A stretch of DNA of 42,478 nt from an uncultured bacterium (GCA_902797985.1 CADBUZ010000011.1:1-42478); one strand, 5' to 3'. Positions 1-9,142 are shown, numbered from the stretch's first letter. Notes: generated by a model not told the origin, from the letters alone. Numbers and translations are program-made.

Positions 1-293
1 ATGTTTTCTATGTTAGTAAAATCGCTCAAACAGTGAGCTCATTGAGTAAAATCCAACATCTACGGACGACTCCGAATAAGGTCGGAATTTATTTTTTTAG
101 TGTTGATAATATTTATTATTAATTTTAACTGGACAGTTGCCGTTTAACGCGAGGGGCAGCGGATTTTCGGTAGGGCGACGGCGAAGCCTAGCCCGTAACA
201 AAGAGATCTCCGCACTCTGCTCACAGGTCGCTGAACCCATCAACAGGGCTATCGCCCTGTACGGATTCTAAAAGTCCAACGCACATCGCTATA
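1..293. other. Intergenic stretch with no recognisable gene
   Basis: I see no convincing coding frame here. The first 120 bases are AT-rich. Bases 71-86 can form a 5-bp hairpin (TCCGA/TCGGA) followed by a T-rich tract to 98, a weak possible plus-strand terminator. From about 130 to 290 the base composition is clearly richer in GC than the surroundings, and 243-260 form a perfect 7-bp hairpin (ACAGGGC, loop TATC, GCCCTGT). The origin of this GC-rich piece is unknown. A similar GC-rich piece lies beside the tRNA-Tyr gene. Confidence 0.5.
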
Positions 294-331
294 CAAAACA
301 AAAGGAGCCATTAACGACTCCTTTTGTTTTG
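294..331 (-). terminator. Intrinsic terminator of tRNA-Glu
   Basis: A long inverted repeat (CAAAACAAAAGGAG against CTCCTTTTGTTTTG, short unpaired centre) begins directly at the 3' end of the minus-strand tRNA-Glu. Read on the minus strand the distal arm ends in a T-rich run. The stem takes in the encoded CCA end, so folding must compete with, or follow, processing of the tRNA. Confidence 0.75.
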
Positions 332-404
332 GCGGCGGTAACGGGAATTGAACCCGTGTTTGCAGAATGAGAATCTGCCGTCCTAACCACTAGACGATAC
401 CGCT
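330..404 (-). tRNA. tRNA-Glu (anticodon CTC)
   Basis: On the minus strand this folds as a tRNA: D-arm GTCTAGTGGTTAGGAC, anticodon stem GCAGA/TCTGC around loop TTCTCAT giving anticodon CTC (Glu, GAG codons), T-arm ACGGG/CCCGT with loop TTCAATT, and an encoded CCA end. Aligned to the usual tRNA-Glu frame, positions 2-7 of the acceptor pair with 66-71, but position 1 is A opposite C72, a mismatch where G-C is usual. A CTC isoacceptor is less common in AT-rich genomes, which normally rely on TTC. The gene is preceded by AT-rich DNA and ends at a strong terminator. Confidence 0.93.
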
Positions 405-461
405 TTAATGCTATACTTATATTCTACACTGTGAAAAATATGATACAACATATTATATAAA

Positions 462-668
462 TTAATCAATTAGAGTAAATCTTAACGTCCCCTTATCATC
501 AACTATTTCATTCCACATTTTGTATGGGCGCACCCATACCTTGCCGGTTTCTACTGCCTGATAAACAATCATATCCTCCATTGTTTCCGAATGTTTAGCG
601 AAATTAATAATTTTATAGATATTTCCTTTATAGTGACGATAAGTTTTATTTATTTCAATTGTCTGCAT
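462..668 (-). CDS. DUF1653-type small protein
   Basis: A 68-residue protein matching the pattern of the DUF1653 family: YRHYKGNIYKI near the N terminus, AKHSET in the middle, VVYQA-like MIVYQAVE, then VWVRP and a C-terminal RF. These are small bacterial proteins of unknown biochemical role. The start is set at the second in-frame ATG because AGAGGT lies 4 bases before it. A longer reading would add nine residues without a ribosome binding site. TATAAT-like bases lie about 20 bases upstream, so it probably has its own promoter. It lies between tRNA-Glu and the unknown 321-residue gene, same strand. Family assignment is from recalled motif, not a search. Confidence 0.8.
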   Translation of the reverse strand: MQTIEINKTYRHYKGNIYKIINFAKHSETMEDMIVYQAVETGKVWVRPYKMWNEIVDDKGTLRFTLID

Positions 669-732
669 ATTTACCTCTGATAAATTATAATACAAAATAT
701 TATATATTAGTTAGCAACTCTAATAAAATTTC

Positions 733-1698
733 TTATCTTTTTTGTTCTTGTTGCAGGGTTTCTTTAAAAAGTTCAATACCTTTTATCATTTTATCACGAT
801 GCGGAGTTTTTGGATTTTGTATTTTTGTTTCTAATTGAGATAATACTTGCTGTTTTTCTTTTTCACTAGTTCTGTTTGCAATTTGTCTATAGTATCTTAT
901 AACCATTTTATCATCAGTGTACAAAGGAGTTTTTTCAAATCCGCCAATATCATATATTTTTTTATGGATAATTCGATTATGATCTTTGTCTTTATATCTT
1001 ATAAACAATTTGTCTTTTACATTTAAAGTATTTTTTGTTTTTGTAATATCTTTATCTGCAAACTCAGTAAGTGAGTATCCGGAATGCAAATCAGAAATAT
1101 AATGTTTAGTGAATTGTGTATTATTAAGCGGATGTCCTGCACGATATGATAAATATATCCAAAGATTGCATTCGGCACAGTTTCCATGTTCTTTTCCAAA
1201 TTCTGTTATTTCAGACAAATATCTATAAACATGAAAAGCTTTATCGTGCATTATTTTGTTATTATTGTTATCTTTTAAGCCAAGTTTGTATACATCTTTA
1301 AATCCTCCATAATTCACATATTCAAAATCAGCGTTATATCCTTCCGGTAATACATGTTTTAATTTTTTATTTAAAAAATCTTTTGCTGAAATTCCACGTT
1401 TTTTTAGTATAGCATCAATGCAGTATTTTGAATCTTGATTATGGTCAATCATTCTTTCTTCATTAACATCTCTAACATATTTTGCTGTATCGGAGAGCGC
1501 TTGTTGAAAAGCTAAAATTTTTTCTTTCTTCTCTTTCGGTTCAAAAAGGTTTATTATTTCGATAGGAATATTACCAACAACAGCTCGCTCAGTTTGTGGA
1601 ACAAACTTGTTGTAAGAGGTGTATTGTATTCCTTTTTTAAAGAAATTTTTCAATCGTTTTGGGTAACAATTGCTTGTTGACGATATTTTCTCAATCAT
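733..1698 (-). CDS. Unknown 321-residue protein with a faint kinase-like pattern
   Basis: I do not recognise this protein. It has no signal peptide or membrane segment, is rich in Lys and Asn, and reads as a soluble cytoplasmic or injected protein. Residues about 126-142 contain a glycine-containing stretch, YGGFKDVYKLGL, that resembles the nucleotide-binding loop of protein kinases. It is followed by a Lys, a Glu in GNCAECNLWIYL that could sit on helix C, and HYISDLHSGYSL further on. No clear catalytic HRD or DFG motif is visible, so if related it would be a degenerate or pseudokinase. Its start lacks a clear ribosome binding site. Upstream lies TAGCAAAATATTTTTTT, shared with three other unknown genes in this window. 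The kinase resemblance is a weak inference; existence as a gene is likely from length and codon use. Confidence 0.6.
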   Translation of the reverse strand: MIEKISSTSNCYPKRLKNFFKKGIQYTSYNKFVPQTERAVVGNIPIEIINLFEPKEKKEKILAFQQALSDTAKYVRDVNEERMIDHNQDSKYCIDAILKKRGISAKDFLNKKLKHVLPEGYNADFEYVNYGGFKDVYKLGLKDNNNNKIMHDKAFHVYRYLSEITEFGKEHGNCAECNLWIYLSYRAGHPLNNTQFTKHYISDLHSGYSLTEFADKDITKTKNTLNVKDKLFIRYKDKDHNRIIHKKIYDIGGFEKTPLYTDDKMVIRYYRQIANRTSEKEKQQVLSQLETKIQNPKTPHRDKMIKGIELFKETLQQEQKR

Positions 1699-1715
1699 AT
1701 TTTTTTAATACTTGT

Positions 1716-1732
1716 AAAAAAATATTTTGCTA
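1716..1732 (-). promoter_or_regulatory. Shared upstream motif, copy D
   Basis: On the minus strand the bases read TAGCAAAATATTTTTTT. This closely matches the block GCAAAAAATATTTTT found upstream of the unknown genes at 7036 and 28539. Here it lies only about 18-29 bases before the ATG at 1698. The TTGTAA box found 17 bases upstream in the other copies is not present at that spacing. Confidence 0.4.
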
Positions 1733-1790
1733 GGGGTAATTTGTAAAACAGAAAGTATTTATGAAAATTATCGATTTGAGAAGAAATAGT

Positions 1791-2511
1791 AGAGGGGAGA
1801 ACCGTAAAAATCTTTGATTTTTATTGGTGAGAAGACTCCCTGCCCAATTTTTTCACAGCAAAAAAGACTTCCGATATAATCGAAAGTCTTTAAATATATT
1901 TACCCCTTGGGCAGAGGTAAGAACTCTGTTCACGTTACTCAAAATGATTAAGTATCATTTTGAGATAAAAAATACGTAACAAAACAAAAAAAGAGAATAA
2001 GTGAATAGAGGGGAGAACCGTAAAAATCTTTGATTTTTACTTGGTGAGAAGACTCCCTGCCCAATTTTTTCACAGCAAAAAAGACTCCCTACATAATCGT
2101 AAGTCTTTAAATATATTTACCCCTTGGGCAGAGGTAAGAACTCTGTTCACGTTACTCAAAATGATTAAGTATCATTTTGAGATAAGAAATACGTAACAAA
2201 AGAAAAAAAGAGAATAAGTGAATAGAGGGGAGAACCGTAAAAATCTTTGATTTTTACTTGGTGAGAAGACTCCCTGCCCAATTTTTTCACAGCAAAAAGA
2301 CTCCCTACATAATCGTAAGTCTTTAAATATATTTACCCCTTGGGCAGAGGTAAGGACTCCGTTGAAAAGATTATGTATCTTTTCAATGGAGGGGAGAACC
2401 GTAAAAATCTTTGATTTTTACTTGGTGAGAAGACTCCCTGCCCAATTTTTTCACAACAAAAAAGACTTCCGATATAATCGAAAGTCTTTAAAAATTGGGC
2501 AGAGGTGGATT
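1791..2511. repeat. Tandem array of structured repeats (period about 216)
   Basis: Four units start at 1791, 2007, 2224 and 2389. Units 1 and 2 are 216-217 bases, unit 3 is 165 and unit 4 is partial. Each unit is made of nested inverted repeats: GGGAG/CTCCC enclosing the hairpin GTAAAAATC-TTT-GATTTTTAC; then TGCCCAA/TTGGGCA enclosing a hairpin AAAGACT...AGTCTTT; then CTCTGTTCAC/GTGAATAGAG enclosing CTCAAAATGAT...ATCATTTTGAG (1938-1964 and 2155-2181). In unit 3 the last arm is replaced by a different sequence (2357-2391) that still folds, with CTCT/AGAG changed to CTCC/GGAG. I see no protein product. It may be a structured RNA, a set of terminators, or a DNA element such as a recombination site. 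Confidence 0.85.
2496..2511. repeat. 16-base copy of the tRNA-Tyr 3' end
   Basis: TGGGCAGAGGTGGATT here is identical to 2726-2741, the 3' end of the minus-strand tRNA-Tyr gene. The three full repeat units carry a shorter form, TTGGGCAGAGGT. Duplication of a tRNA 3' end is the usual trace of site-specific integration, but no integrase or long element lies between the copies. Confidence 0.6.
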
Positions 2512-2680
2512 GTCTTGGATTTGCTCCACGCTCACAGAGTAGCGTTTTCGGTACTTTGTACCTGTCAACGCCATCTGTTCGCTATCCGGACTAACTTCGT
2601 GTCGTCCGTCCGCAAATCCGCTCGAACCAGACCAAGCTCCGCTTGGTTGGTTCTCATCCACACGCTCAGCTTATTTGAAA
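2512..2680. other. GC-rich intergenic piece beside tRNA-Tyr
   Basis: About half G+C, in strong contrast to the AT-rich array just before it. It holds small perfect hairpins, for example GGTAC-TTT-GTACC near 2550 and ACCAAGC-TCC-GCTTGGT at 2631-2647. An open frame running through it into the tRNA gene is not a believable protein. Function unknown. Confidence 0.5.
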
Positions 2681-2717
2681 TAAAAGAGAGAATACCATTA
2701 AGGTATTCTCTCTTTTA
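2681..2717 (-). terminator. Terminator of tRNA-Tyr
   Basis: A perfect 16-bp inverted repeat (TAAAAGAGAGAATACC, loop ATTAA, and its complement) just downstream of the minus-strand tRNA-Tyr, ending in a T-rich arm. Confidence 0.8.
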
Positions 2718-2722
2718 CAAAA

Positions 2723-2808
2723 TGGTGGGCAGAGGTGGATTCGAACCACCGTACCCTCGCGGGAACAGATTTACAGTCTGTCGCCTTTAGCCACTCGGCC
2801 ATCTACCC
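2723..2808 (-). tRNA. tRNA-Tyr (anticodon GTA)
   Basis: A class II tRNA of 86 bases including an encoded CCA. The acceptor GGGTAGA pairs with TCTGCCC, with one T-G pair. The anticodon arm CAGAC-TGTAAAT-like loop gives GTA, and the long variable arm CCCGCGAGGG identifies the Tyr type. It is the last of three minus-strand tRNAs, followed by a strong terminator. Its last 16 coding bases recur at 2496-2511. Confidence 0.96.
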
Positions 2809-2856
2809 ATATTCAATTATCAAATTCTTCGCTATGCTTAGAATGACAATAAAATT

Positions 2857-2928
<72 letters not shown>

Positions 2929-2973
2929 TAATCCGCTTCTCCTATTAAGCCCTCACCCTCTGGGAGTGAAAAA

Positions 2974-3045
2974 AGCCGGTAATAGGAATCGAACCTACAA
3001 CCTACGGTTTACAAAACCGTTGCTCTACCGTTGAGCTATACCGGC
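2974..3045 (-). tRNA. tRNA-Thr (anticodon TGT)
   Basis: Acceptor GCCGGTA pairs with TACCGGC, the anticodon stem ACGGT/ACCGT encloses TTTGTAA giving TGT (Thr, ACA), and the T-arm has loop TTCGATT. CCA is not encoded; T-rich bases and a small hairpin (about 2955-2972) follow. It is first in the minus-strand tRNA group. Confidence 0.96.
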
Positions 3046-3084
3046 AATGACTATATCATATTAAGAAAAAAACTTATTGTCAAG

Positions 3085-3507
3085 CTATTTTATTTCTGTA
3101 TTATCTTTTTCTATATTTTTGTCAATATTATTTTCTATTTCTTTTTTTAGTTCTTGTTCCAGTCTATTGGCTCTCATTATAGATTTTGAAATTATGCTTG
3201 CATTTTGATCCATACGGATTTTATGCATAACTTCATCCATTTCTGCTTTTGTTAGGCAGTTTGCTGATCTAAACTCTACGAAGAATCCTTTCTTTTTGAA
3301 CGTAAAATATGAAACGATAACTATTCCCCATAGTAAAACACCTTGAATTAATCCTATTGAAGGTATTAATCCTGTCATTGCTGATAAATAATTCCATCCA
3401 AGTTTTAATACTAACCCCGGAAACACAACAAATCCTGCTACTAAACAAATACCGGCACCTATTAAAAACAAAATACCTTTAATACCATTAATTTGAATTA
3501 TGTTCAT
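3085..3507 (-). CDS. Two-helix membrane protein with charged tail
   Basis: I do not recognise this 140-residue protein. Two hydrophobic segments, about residues 8-35 and 48-68, should span the membrane. The rest is a charged cytoplasmic tail with a heptad-like region (about 95-130) rich in Glu, Lys and Asn. The gene starts 23 bases after the ligA stop on the same strand, with AAGGAA 10-12 bases before the ATG, and so is probably co-transcribed with ligA. The next downstream gene is the tRNA group. No function can be assigned from the sequence. Confidence 0.75.
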   Translation of the reverse strand: MNIIQINGIKGILFLIGAGICLVAGFVVFPGLVLKLGWNYLSAMTGLIPSIGLIQGVLLWGIVIVSYFTFKKKGFFVEFRSANCLTKAEMDEVMHKIRMDQNASIISKSIMRANRLEQELKKEIENNIDKNIEKDNTEIK

Positions 3508-3530
3508 ACTATATTATTTCCTTATAAAAT

Positions 3531-5648
<2,118 letters not shown>

Positions 5649-5653
5649 CTATG

Positions 5654-6070
5654 TTACATGTCCATCATAAAACTTGGAACATCTGTCATAACTATTTCAT
5701 CGGCATCTTGTAAAAGCTCAACAGTTATTTTTTGTTGTTTTTGTAAGCTTTCGATTTCTGCTGAGATACTACCATTAAAGACTTTTTCGTTTGTTTTAAA
5801 GTAATCTATAACCTCTTTAACAGGTGCAGATACAATATCCACAATAGTTTTTCTAATAAGGTTTTGAGTACGAACCCCAACGACCGGAGCTTGAGGGACA
5901 CGTACATTTAATCCAAAAGGTCTTGGAGCCCGACGCCAACTATGGGAATACTCAGATTCGCCGCCCGTAGAAGGTGAGTTAACCTTACCTACGTTAGCAT
6001 TGTTACTAACAGGATATTGGTTATTGTATGCGGATGAATCACCCGAATTAAAATTACTTATGTCTGCCAT
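5654..6070 (-). CDS. Unknown 138-residue protein, disordered N terminus
   Basis: Not recognised. The first 45 residues are rich in Asn, Ser and Gly with no signal peptide, then comes a Pro/Arg/Val stretch (WRRAPRPFGLNVRVPQAP), then a helical C-terminal half (about residues 68-130) ending in MMDM. The start is supported by AGGGA 8 bases upstream. It is divergently transcribed from the exported protein at 6199, and the 128-base gap holds repeated TTTTTGTTACA-like tracts. A low-complexity start on a helical body resembles the short unknown proteins at 7036 and 28829 in style, but I see no alignable identity. Confidence 0.65.
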   Translation of the reverse strand: MADISNFNSGDSSAYNNQYPVSNNANVGKVNSPSTGGESEYSHSWRRAPRPFGLNVRVPQAPVVGVRTQNLIRKTIVDIVSAPVKEVIDYFKTNEKVFNGSISAEIESLQKQQKITVELLQDADEIVMTDVPSFMMDM

Positions 6071-6161
6071 GATATTATCCCTAATTACATTATCTAATTA
6101 CGGCTTCCTCCCAATAAATCTTTAATAAAATAATGTACTTTTTCAGTTTTTGTTACATTTT

Positions 6162-6191
6162 TTTACAAAAAACAATTTTATGTAATAATAT
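6162..6191 (+). promoter_or_regulatory. Possible promoter giving a leaderless mRNA
   Basis: TTTACA at 6162-6167 and TAATAT at 6186-6191 are separated by 18 bases. The expected transcription start falls at or next to the ATG at 6199. No ribosome binding site precedes that ATG. Confidence 0.45.
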
Positions 6192-6198
6192 TTGTATT

Positions 6199-6858
6199 AT
6201 GAAAAGATTTTTATTAGGGATTTTACTAACAATTACTTTTGTAGTACCGGCTTTTGCTCAAGATGATGAAGAAATTCTTCCTTTGACAAATCAATTTGAA
6301 GAAATTAATCTTGAAACAAATCAATCTGCTAAAAAATATAATTTAGAAAGAAAAACTTTTTCTAATCAAGAATTAAAATATGATAAATCTTCGAACGAAC
6401 AAATTCCTCAAGATTTTTCAAACACAAATCCAAACAATAAAAGAACAGTTAATATTGATAAGAAAAAGAAGATAAAAGATTTTTCTGTCGGGACAAAAAA
6501 TACCGGCACATTTACTTCTGATACATATTCGAGCAAAGGAACAGTTTATACAGAATATGAAAAGAATAAATTTAAAATAAACACTTCGTATTCCAGAAAT
6601 AACACTCCTTGCCAAAACAATCAAGATAAAGGAAGTGTTTCAGTAACTCCTGAGTATAAAATTAATAAGCATGTTTCTGTCCAAAACGTACTTTCTAATG
6701 ACATGAACACAAATAGTAAAAAAAGTGAAGTAAAAGTAAACGTCAAACCTTTTAAAGATGACAGAATGGACATGGGGGTAGGCGTAGGTCAGAAGTTTTC
6801 CGGAAATTCAGCACCTTCAAGTTCTCAAGTAAACTTTTCTACAAATATCAGATTTTAA
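6199..6858 (+). CDS. Exported protein with beta-rich C terminus
   Basis: A 219-residue protein with a clear signal peptide: MKR, a hydrophobic core, then PAFA followed by QDDEE, so cleavage after residue 20 is likely. The mature part begins acidic with two similar segments (LTNQFEEINLETNQS), then a Lys/Asn/Ser-rich linker. The last 90 residues alternate polar and hydrophobic residues, with short strands ending in Phe (FSTNIRF), which resembles outer-membrane barrel strands. I do not recognise the family. The start is chosen at 6199 because the signal peptide begins there; no ribosome binding site is seen. Confidence 0.7.
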   Translation: MKRFLLGILLTITFVVPAFAQDDEEILPLTNQFEEINLETNQSAKKYNLERKTFSNQELKYDKSSNEQIPQDFSNTNPNNKRTVNIDKKKKIKDFSVGTKNTGTFTSDTYSSKGTVYTEYEKNKFKINTSYSRNNTPCQNNQDKGSVSVTPEYKINKHVSVQNVLSNDMNTNSKKSEVKVNVKPFKDDRMDMGVGVGQKFSGNSAPSSSQVNFSTNIRF

Positions 6859-6930
6859 GAAAAGAGCATGCTTAAAAAGAGTGTTTTATGAGAACTTTGA
6901 CAAAATTTGAAAAACTGCTACAATTAATAA

Positions 6931-6970
6931 TTGTAAAGTTTTTTAAACAAGGGTAGCAAAAAATATTTTT
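6931..6970 (+). promoter_or_regulatory. Shared upstream motif, copy A
   Basis: TTGTAA at 6931-6936, 17 bases, TAGCAA at 6954-6959, the latter continuing as GCAAAAAATATTTTT to 6970. The same arrangement occurs before the genes at 28539 and 28829. It lies about 76 bases before the ATG at 7036. A separate TATAAA nearer the gene (about 7010) may be the actual -10, in which case this is an operator. Confidence 0.5.
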
Positions 6971-7035
6971 TCGATGCGTTATATGAATGTACATAAAATA
7001 GATTAGTATAAAAGAAACTAGAAAGTTAGGTTATT

Positions 7036-7368
7036 ATGAACGAAATTAACAAACCTGAAATTAAACTTACACAGCCGGTAGCAAAAGCTCCGCATACTGA
7101 TGCTAAGGTAGATAATAAACAAAAAGAGGATGTTAATGCAAAGGATTATAAAGAAGCTGTTGCTGCTCCCGGTGCAGAAGCTGCCGGCAGAGCAATGTTG
7201 CTTGGAATAAATAAAGCGAGTAAGGCTGATAATATAGAAGCTGACATTCAAAAAATTATTGCTAATCCAAAACTTTTAGATCAATCTGAAGTATTGTTTA
7301 ATGCGGCAGAACAAGCAGGTGTACCTTATCCTGCTGCAGCTAGTTTCGCTACTTCTGAGTTAGGTTAA
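7036..7368 (+). CDS. Unknown 110-residue soluble protein
   Basis: Not recognised. It has no signal peptide or membrane helix. The first 40 residues are Lys/Pro/Asp-rich and look disordered. The rest is Ala-rich and helical (EAAGRAMLLGINKAS; SEVLFNAAEQAGV), ending ATSELG. It is a single-gene unit: its own upstream region carries the TTGTAA-N17-TAGCAA motif and a strong terminator follows the stop. Small size, lack of export signal and shared upstream motif make it comparable to the unknown genes at 28539 and 28829; a secreted or injected role would be speculation. Confidence 0.7.
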   Translation: MNEINKPEIKLTQPVAKAPHTDAKVDNKQKEDVNAKDYKEAVAAPGAEAAGRAMLLGINKASKADNIEADIQKIIANPKLLDQSEVLFNAAEQAGVPYPAAASFATSELG

Positions 7369-7394
7369 TTCTAATCAGGTAATCAATTTATGTT

Positions 7395-7421
7395 AAAAGA
7401 ACCCTTATTGGGTTCTTTTTT
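7395..7421 (+). terminator. Terminator after the 110-residue gene
   Basis: AAAAGAACCC, loop TTATT, GGGTTCTTTT, then more T: a typical intrinsic terminator. Confidence 0.9.
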
Positions 7422-7450
7422 GTTATAATAATTTATAAGAGAGGTGTTTT

Positions 7451-8494
7451 ATGAAAAAAGTTTTTACTATAGGTAGTGCAACAATGGATGTGTTTGTGGA
7501 ATGTGATTCCGCGAATATAGTATCAGTTTGCAGTAAGCAACGAAATGCAGATTTTATGAGTTATCCTTATGGTGCAAAAATAGACATGTCTAATTTTTCA
7601 ACCAATTTAGGAGGCGGCGGAGTTAATACAGCAATGAATTTTGCACATCTTGGTTATGATACTTCTGCTATTTTTAAAATAGGTGATGATATATATTCTA
7701 AAGGTATTTTAGAAGAATTTAGTCATACAAATATAAAATTAGAAAACATTATTCAAGACAAAACTTTGTCTACGGGATTTTCTATAATATTAGTAAGTTT
7801 TCAAGGTGACAGAACAGTTCTTGCAAACCGTGGTGCTAACGCATTAATAAAAGAAGAAGATATTAATTTTGAAGCTCTTAAAGATGCGAATTTGTTGTAT
7901 ATAGCACCTTTAAACGGAGAATCGAATAAAATATTAGAACCTCTTGTTAATTTTGCGCATAAGAACGATATAATAGTTTGCTTTAATGCAGGAACAACAA
8001 GTATAAAACAAGGTTTTGAATATATGAAGAAAATCCTTGCAACATCTAATATTGTTGTTATGAATAAAGAAGAAGCTATGATGTGCACAGGGATAGAAGT
8101 TCGTCCTGATACAAAAACCGAACATTTTTCACAAGATGTAGTACATCCTGATATAAAAGCAATGCTTGAAGCTCTAAAAGTATCTGATTATCAAGTTATT
8201 GTTATAACAGATGGTAGTAAAGGTGCGTATGCTTATAATGGGAAAAAATATTATTTTTGTCCAACATATAAGTCAGATGTCGTTTCTACTCTTGGCGCAG
8301 GTGATGCTTTTGCTTCTACATTCTGTGCTGCTATGGACAGAACGAATTTAGATATAGGAAAATCTCTTATGTATGGATCTGTTGTTTCTGCGTCAATTGT
8401 TTCAAAATTTGGAGCTACTGAAGGATTAATATCTTTTGATGAAATTGAGCAGAAATTAAGTATTTGTTCAGATTATACCTATCTTGAGGTATAA
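7451..8494 (+). CDS. PfkB-family sugar or nucleoside kinase
   Basis: A 347-residue cytoplasmic kinase of the ribokinase/PfkB family, transferring phosphate from ATP to a sugar, nucleoside or similar alcohol. Visible features: GSATMDVFVE at the N terminus, the substrate-side glycine motif LGGGGVNTAMNFAHLG (about residues 55-70), and the anion-hole and catalytic motif LGAGDAFAS with catalytic Asp285. The substrate cannot be told from sequence. GAGAGG precedes the ATG. The next gene starts three bases after its stop, with a ribosome binding site inside its last codons, so the two are translationally coupled. Confidence 0.9.
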   Translation: MKKVFTIGSATMDVFVECDSANIVSVCSKQRNADFMSYPYGAKIDMSNFSTNLGGGGVNTAMNFAHLGYDTSAIFKIGDDIYSKGILEEFSHTNIKLENIIQDKTLSTGFSIILVSFQGDRTVLANRGANALIKEEDINFEALKDANLLYIAPLNGESNKILEPLVNFAHKNDIIVCFNAGTTSIKQGFEYMKKILATSNIVVMNKEEAMMCTGIEVRPDTKTEHFSQDVVHPDIKAMLEALKVSDYQVIVITDGSKGAYAYNGKKYYFCPTYKSDVVSTLGAGDAFASTFCAAMDRTNLDIGKSLMYGSVVSASIVSKFGATEGLISFDEIEQKLSICSDYTYLEV

Positions 8495-8497
8495 ATT

Positions 8498-9142
8498 GTG
8501 GATTTGAATATAATATCTCCAAATATGATAAAAATATTTTTGGAGTGTCCTGTGAAATTCTTTTTAAGATATATCGAACAAATTCCATCTCCAACATTGG
8601 ATATAAATTTCTCTATGGGAAAAAATATTCATGCTCTGGCATCTTATTTTCTAAAGAGCTTAAATATCGAAAAATTTGAAAAGGCTTTATCAGGAAAGGA
8701 AGTTGAGTATTGGAACTTTTTAAAAGGTTGTAGATATTTCAATCTTGAATTGATGGGAATAGAAAAAAGTGTTTCTATGAGGCTTGATAAATATTGGATT
8801 GGGGGTAGAATGGATGCCATTGTTAAGGAAAACAATGATTATTATATCCTTGATTATAAAACAGGCGGTGTAAAAGATGATATGAAATATGATCCGCAAA
8901 CTATGATATATCTTCTTTTATGTGAAAGTTTGTATAAAGATTACAATTCTATAAATTTTGTTTATATTGATGTAAAAAATAAAAAAGAAGTTATTATAAA
9001 TTTGACTGATGAGTTAAAATCTGAGTATGAGAAAAAACTACTTGAAATTTGCAACAAAATTCATAATATAAAACCAACTATATTAAAGCCAAGTCAAGCA
9101 TGTAAATGCGAATATTCAAAAGCTTGTGAGTATAGCTATTAA
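8498..9142 (+). CDS. RecB/Cas4-like PD-(D/E)XK nuclease
   Basis: A 214-residue single-domain nuclease-like protein. The N terminus SPNMIKIFLECPVKFFLRY is typical of RecB, AddB and Cas4 nuclease domains. GRMDAIV and YILDYKTG provide the acidic and Lys residues of the metal site. Cys17 with Cys202, Cys204 and Cys210 could hold an iron-sulfur cluster as in Cas4 and AddB, though the spacing C-x-C-x5-C is not the usual C-x2-C-x5-C. No CRISPR array or cas gene is present. It starts with GTG; GAGGT sits in the end of the kinase gene. Nuclease family likely, cellular role unknown. Confidence 0.8.
   Translation: MDLNIISPNMIKIFLECPVKFFLRYIEQIPSPTLDINFSMGKNIHALASYFLKSLNIEKFEKALSGKEVEYWNFLKGCRYFNLELMGIEKSVSMRLDKYWIGGRMDAIVKENNDYYILDYKTGGVKDDMKYDPQTMIYLLLCESLYKDYNSINFVYIDVKNKKEVIINLTDELKSEYEKKLLEICNKIHNIKPTILKPSQACKCEYSKACEYSY

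Noticed and set aside
1791-2511. CRISPR array
   Set aside because: Units are about 216 bases, near-identical along their whole length, with no short repeat and unique spacer pattern and no cas genes.
2362-2790. Plus-strand open frame of 142 codons across the repeat array and tRNA-Tyr
   Set aside because: It runs through repeat unit 4, the GC-rich spacer and the antisense strand of tRNA-Tyr (VGRGGFEPPYPRG is the well-known false translation of a tRNA). No ribosome binding site.
8498-9142. cas4 as part of a CRISPR system
   Set aside because: No other cas gene or repeat array within the window; single-domain RecB-like nucleases are common outside CRISPR.
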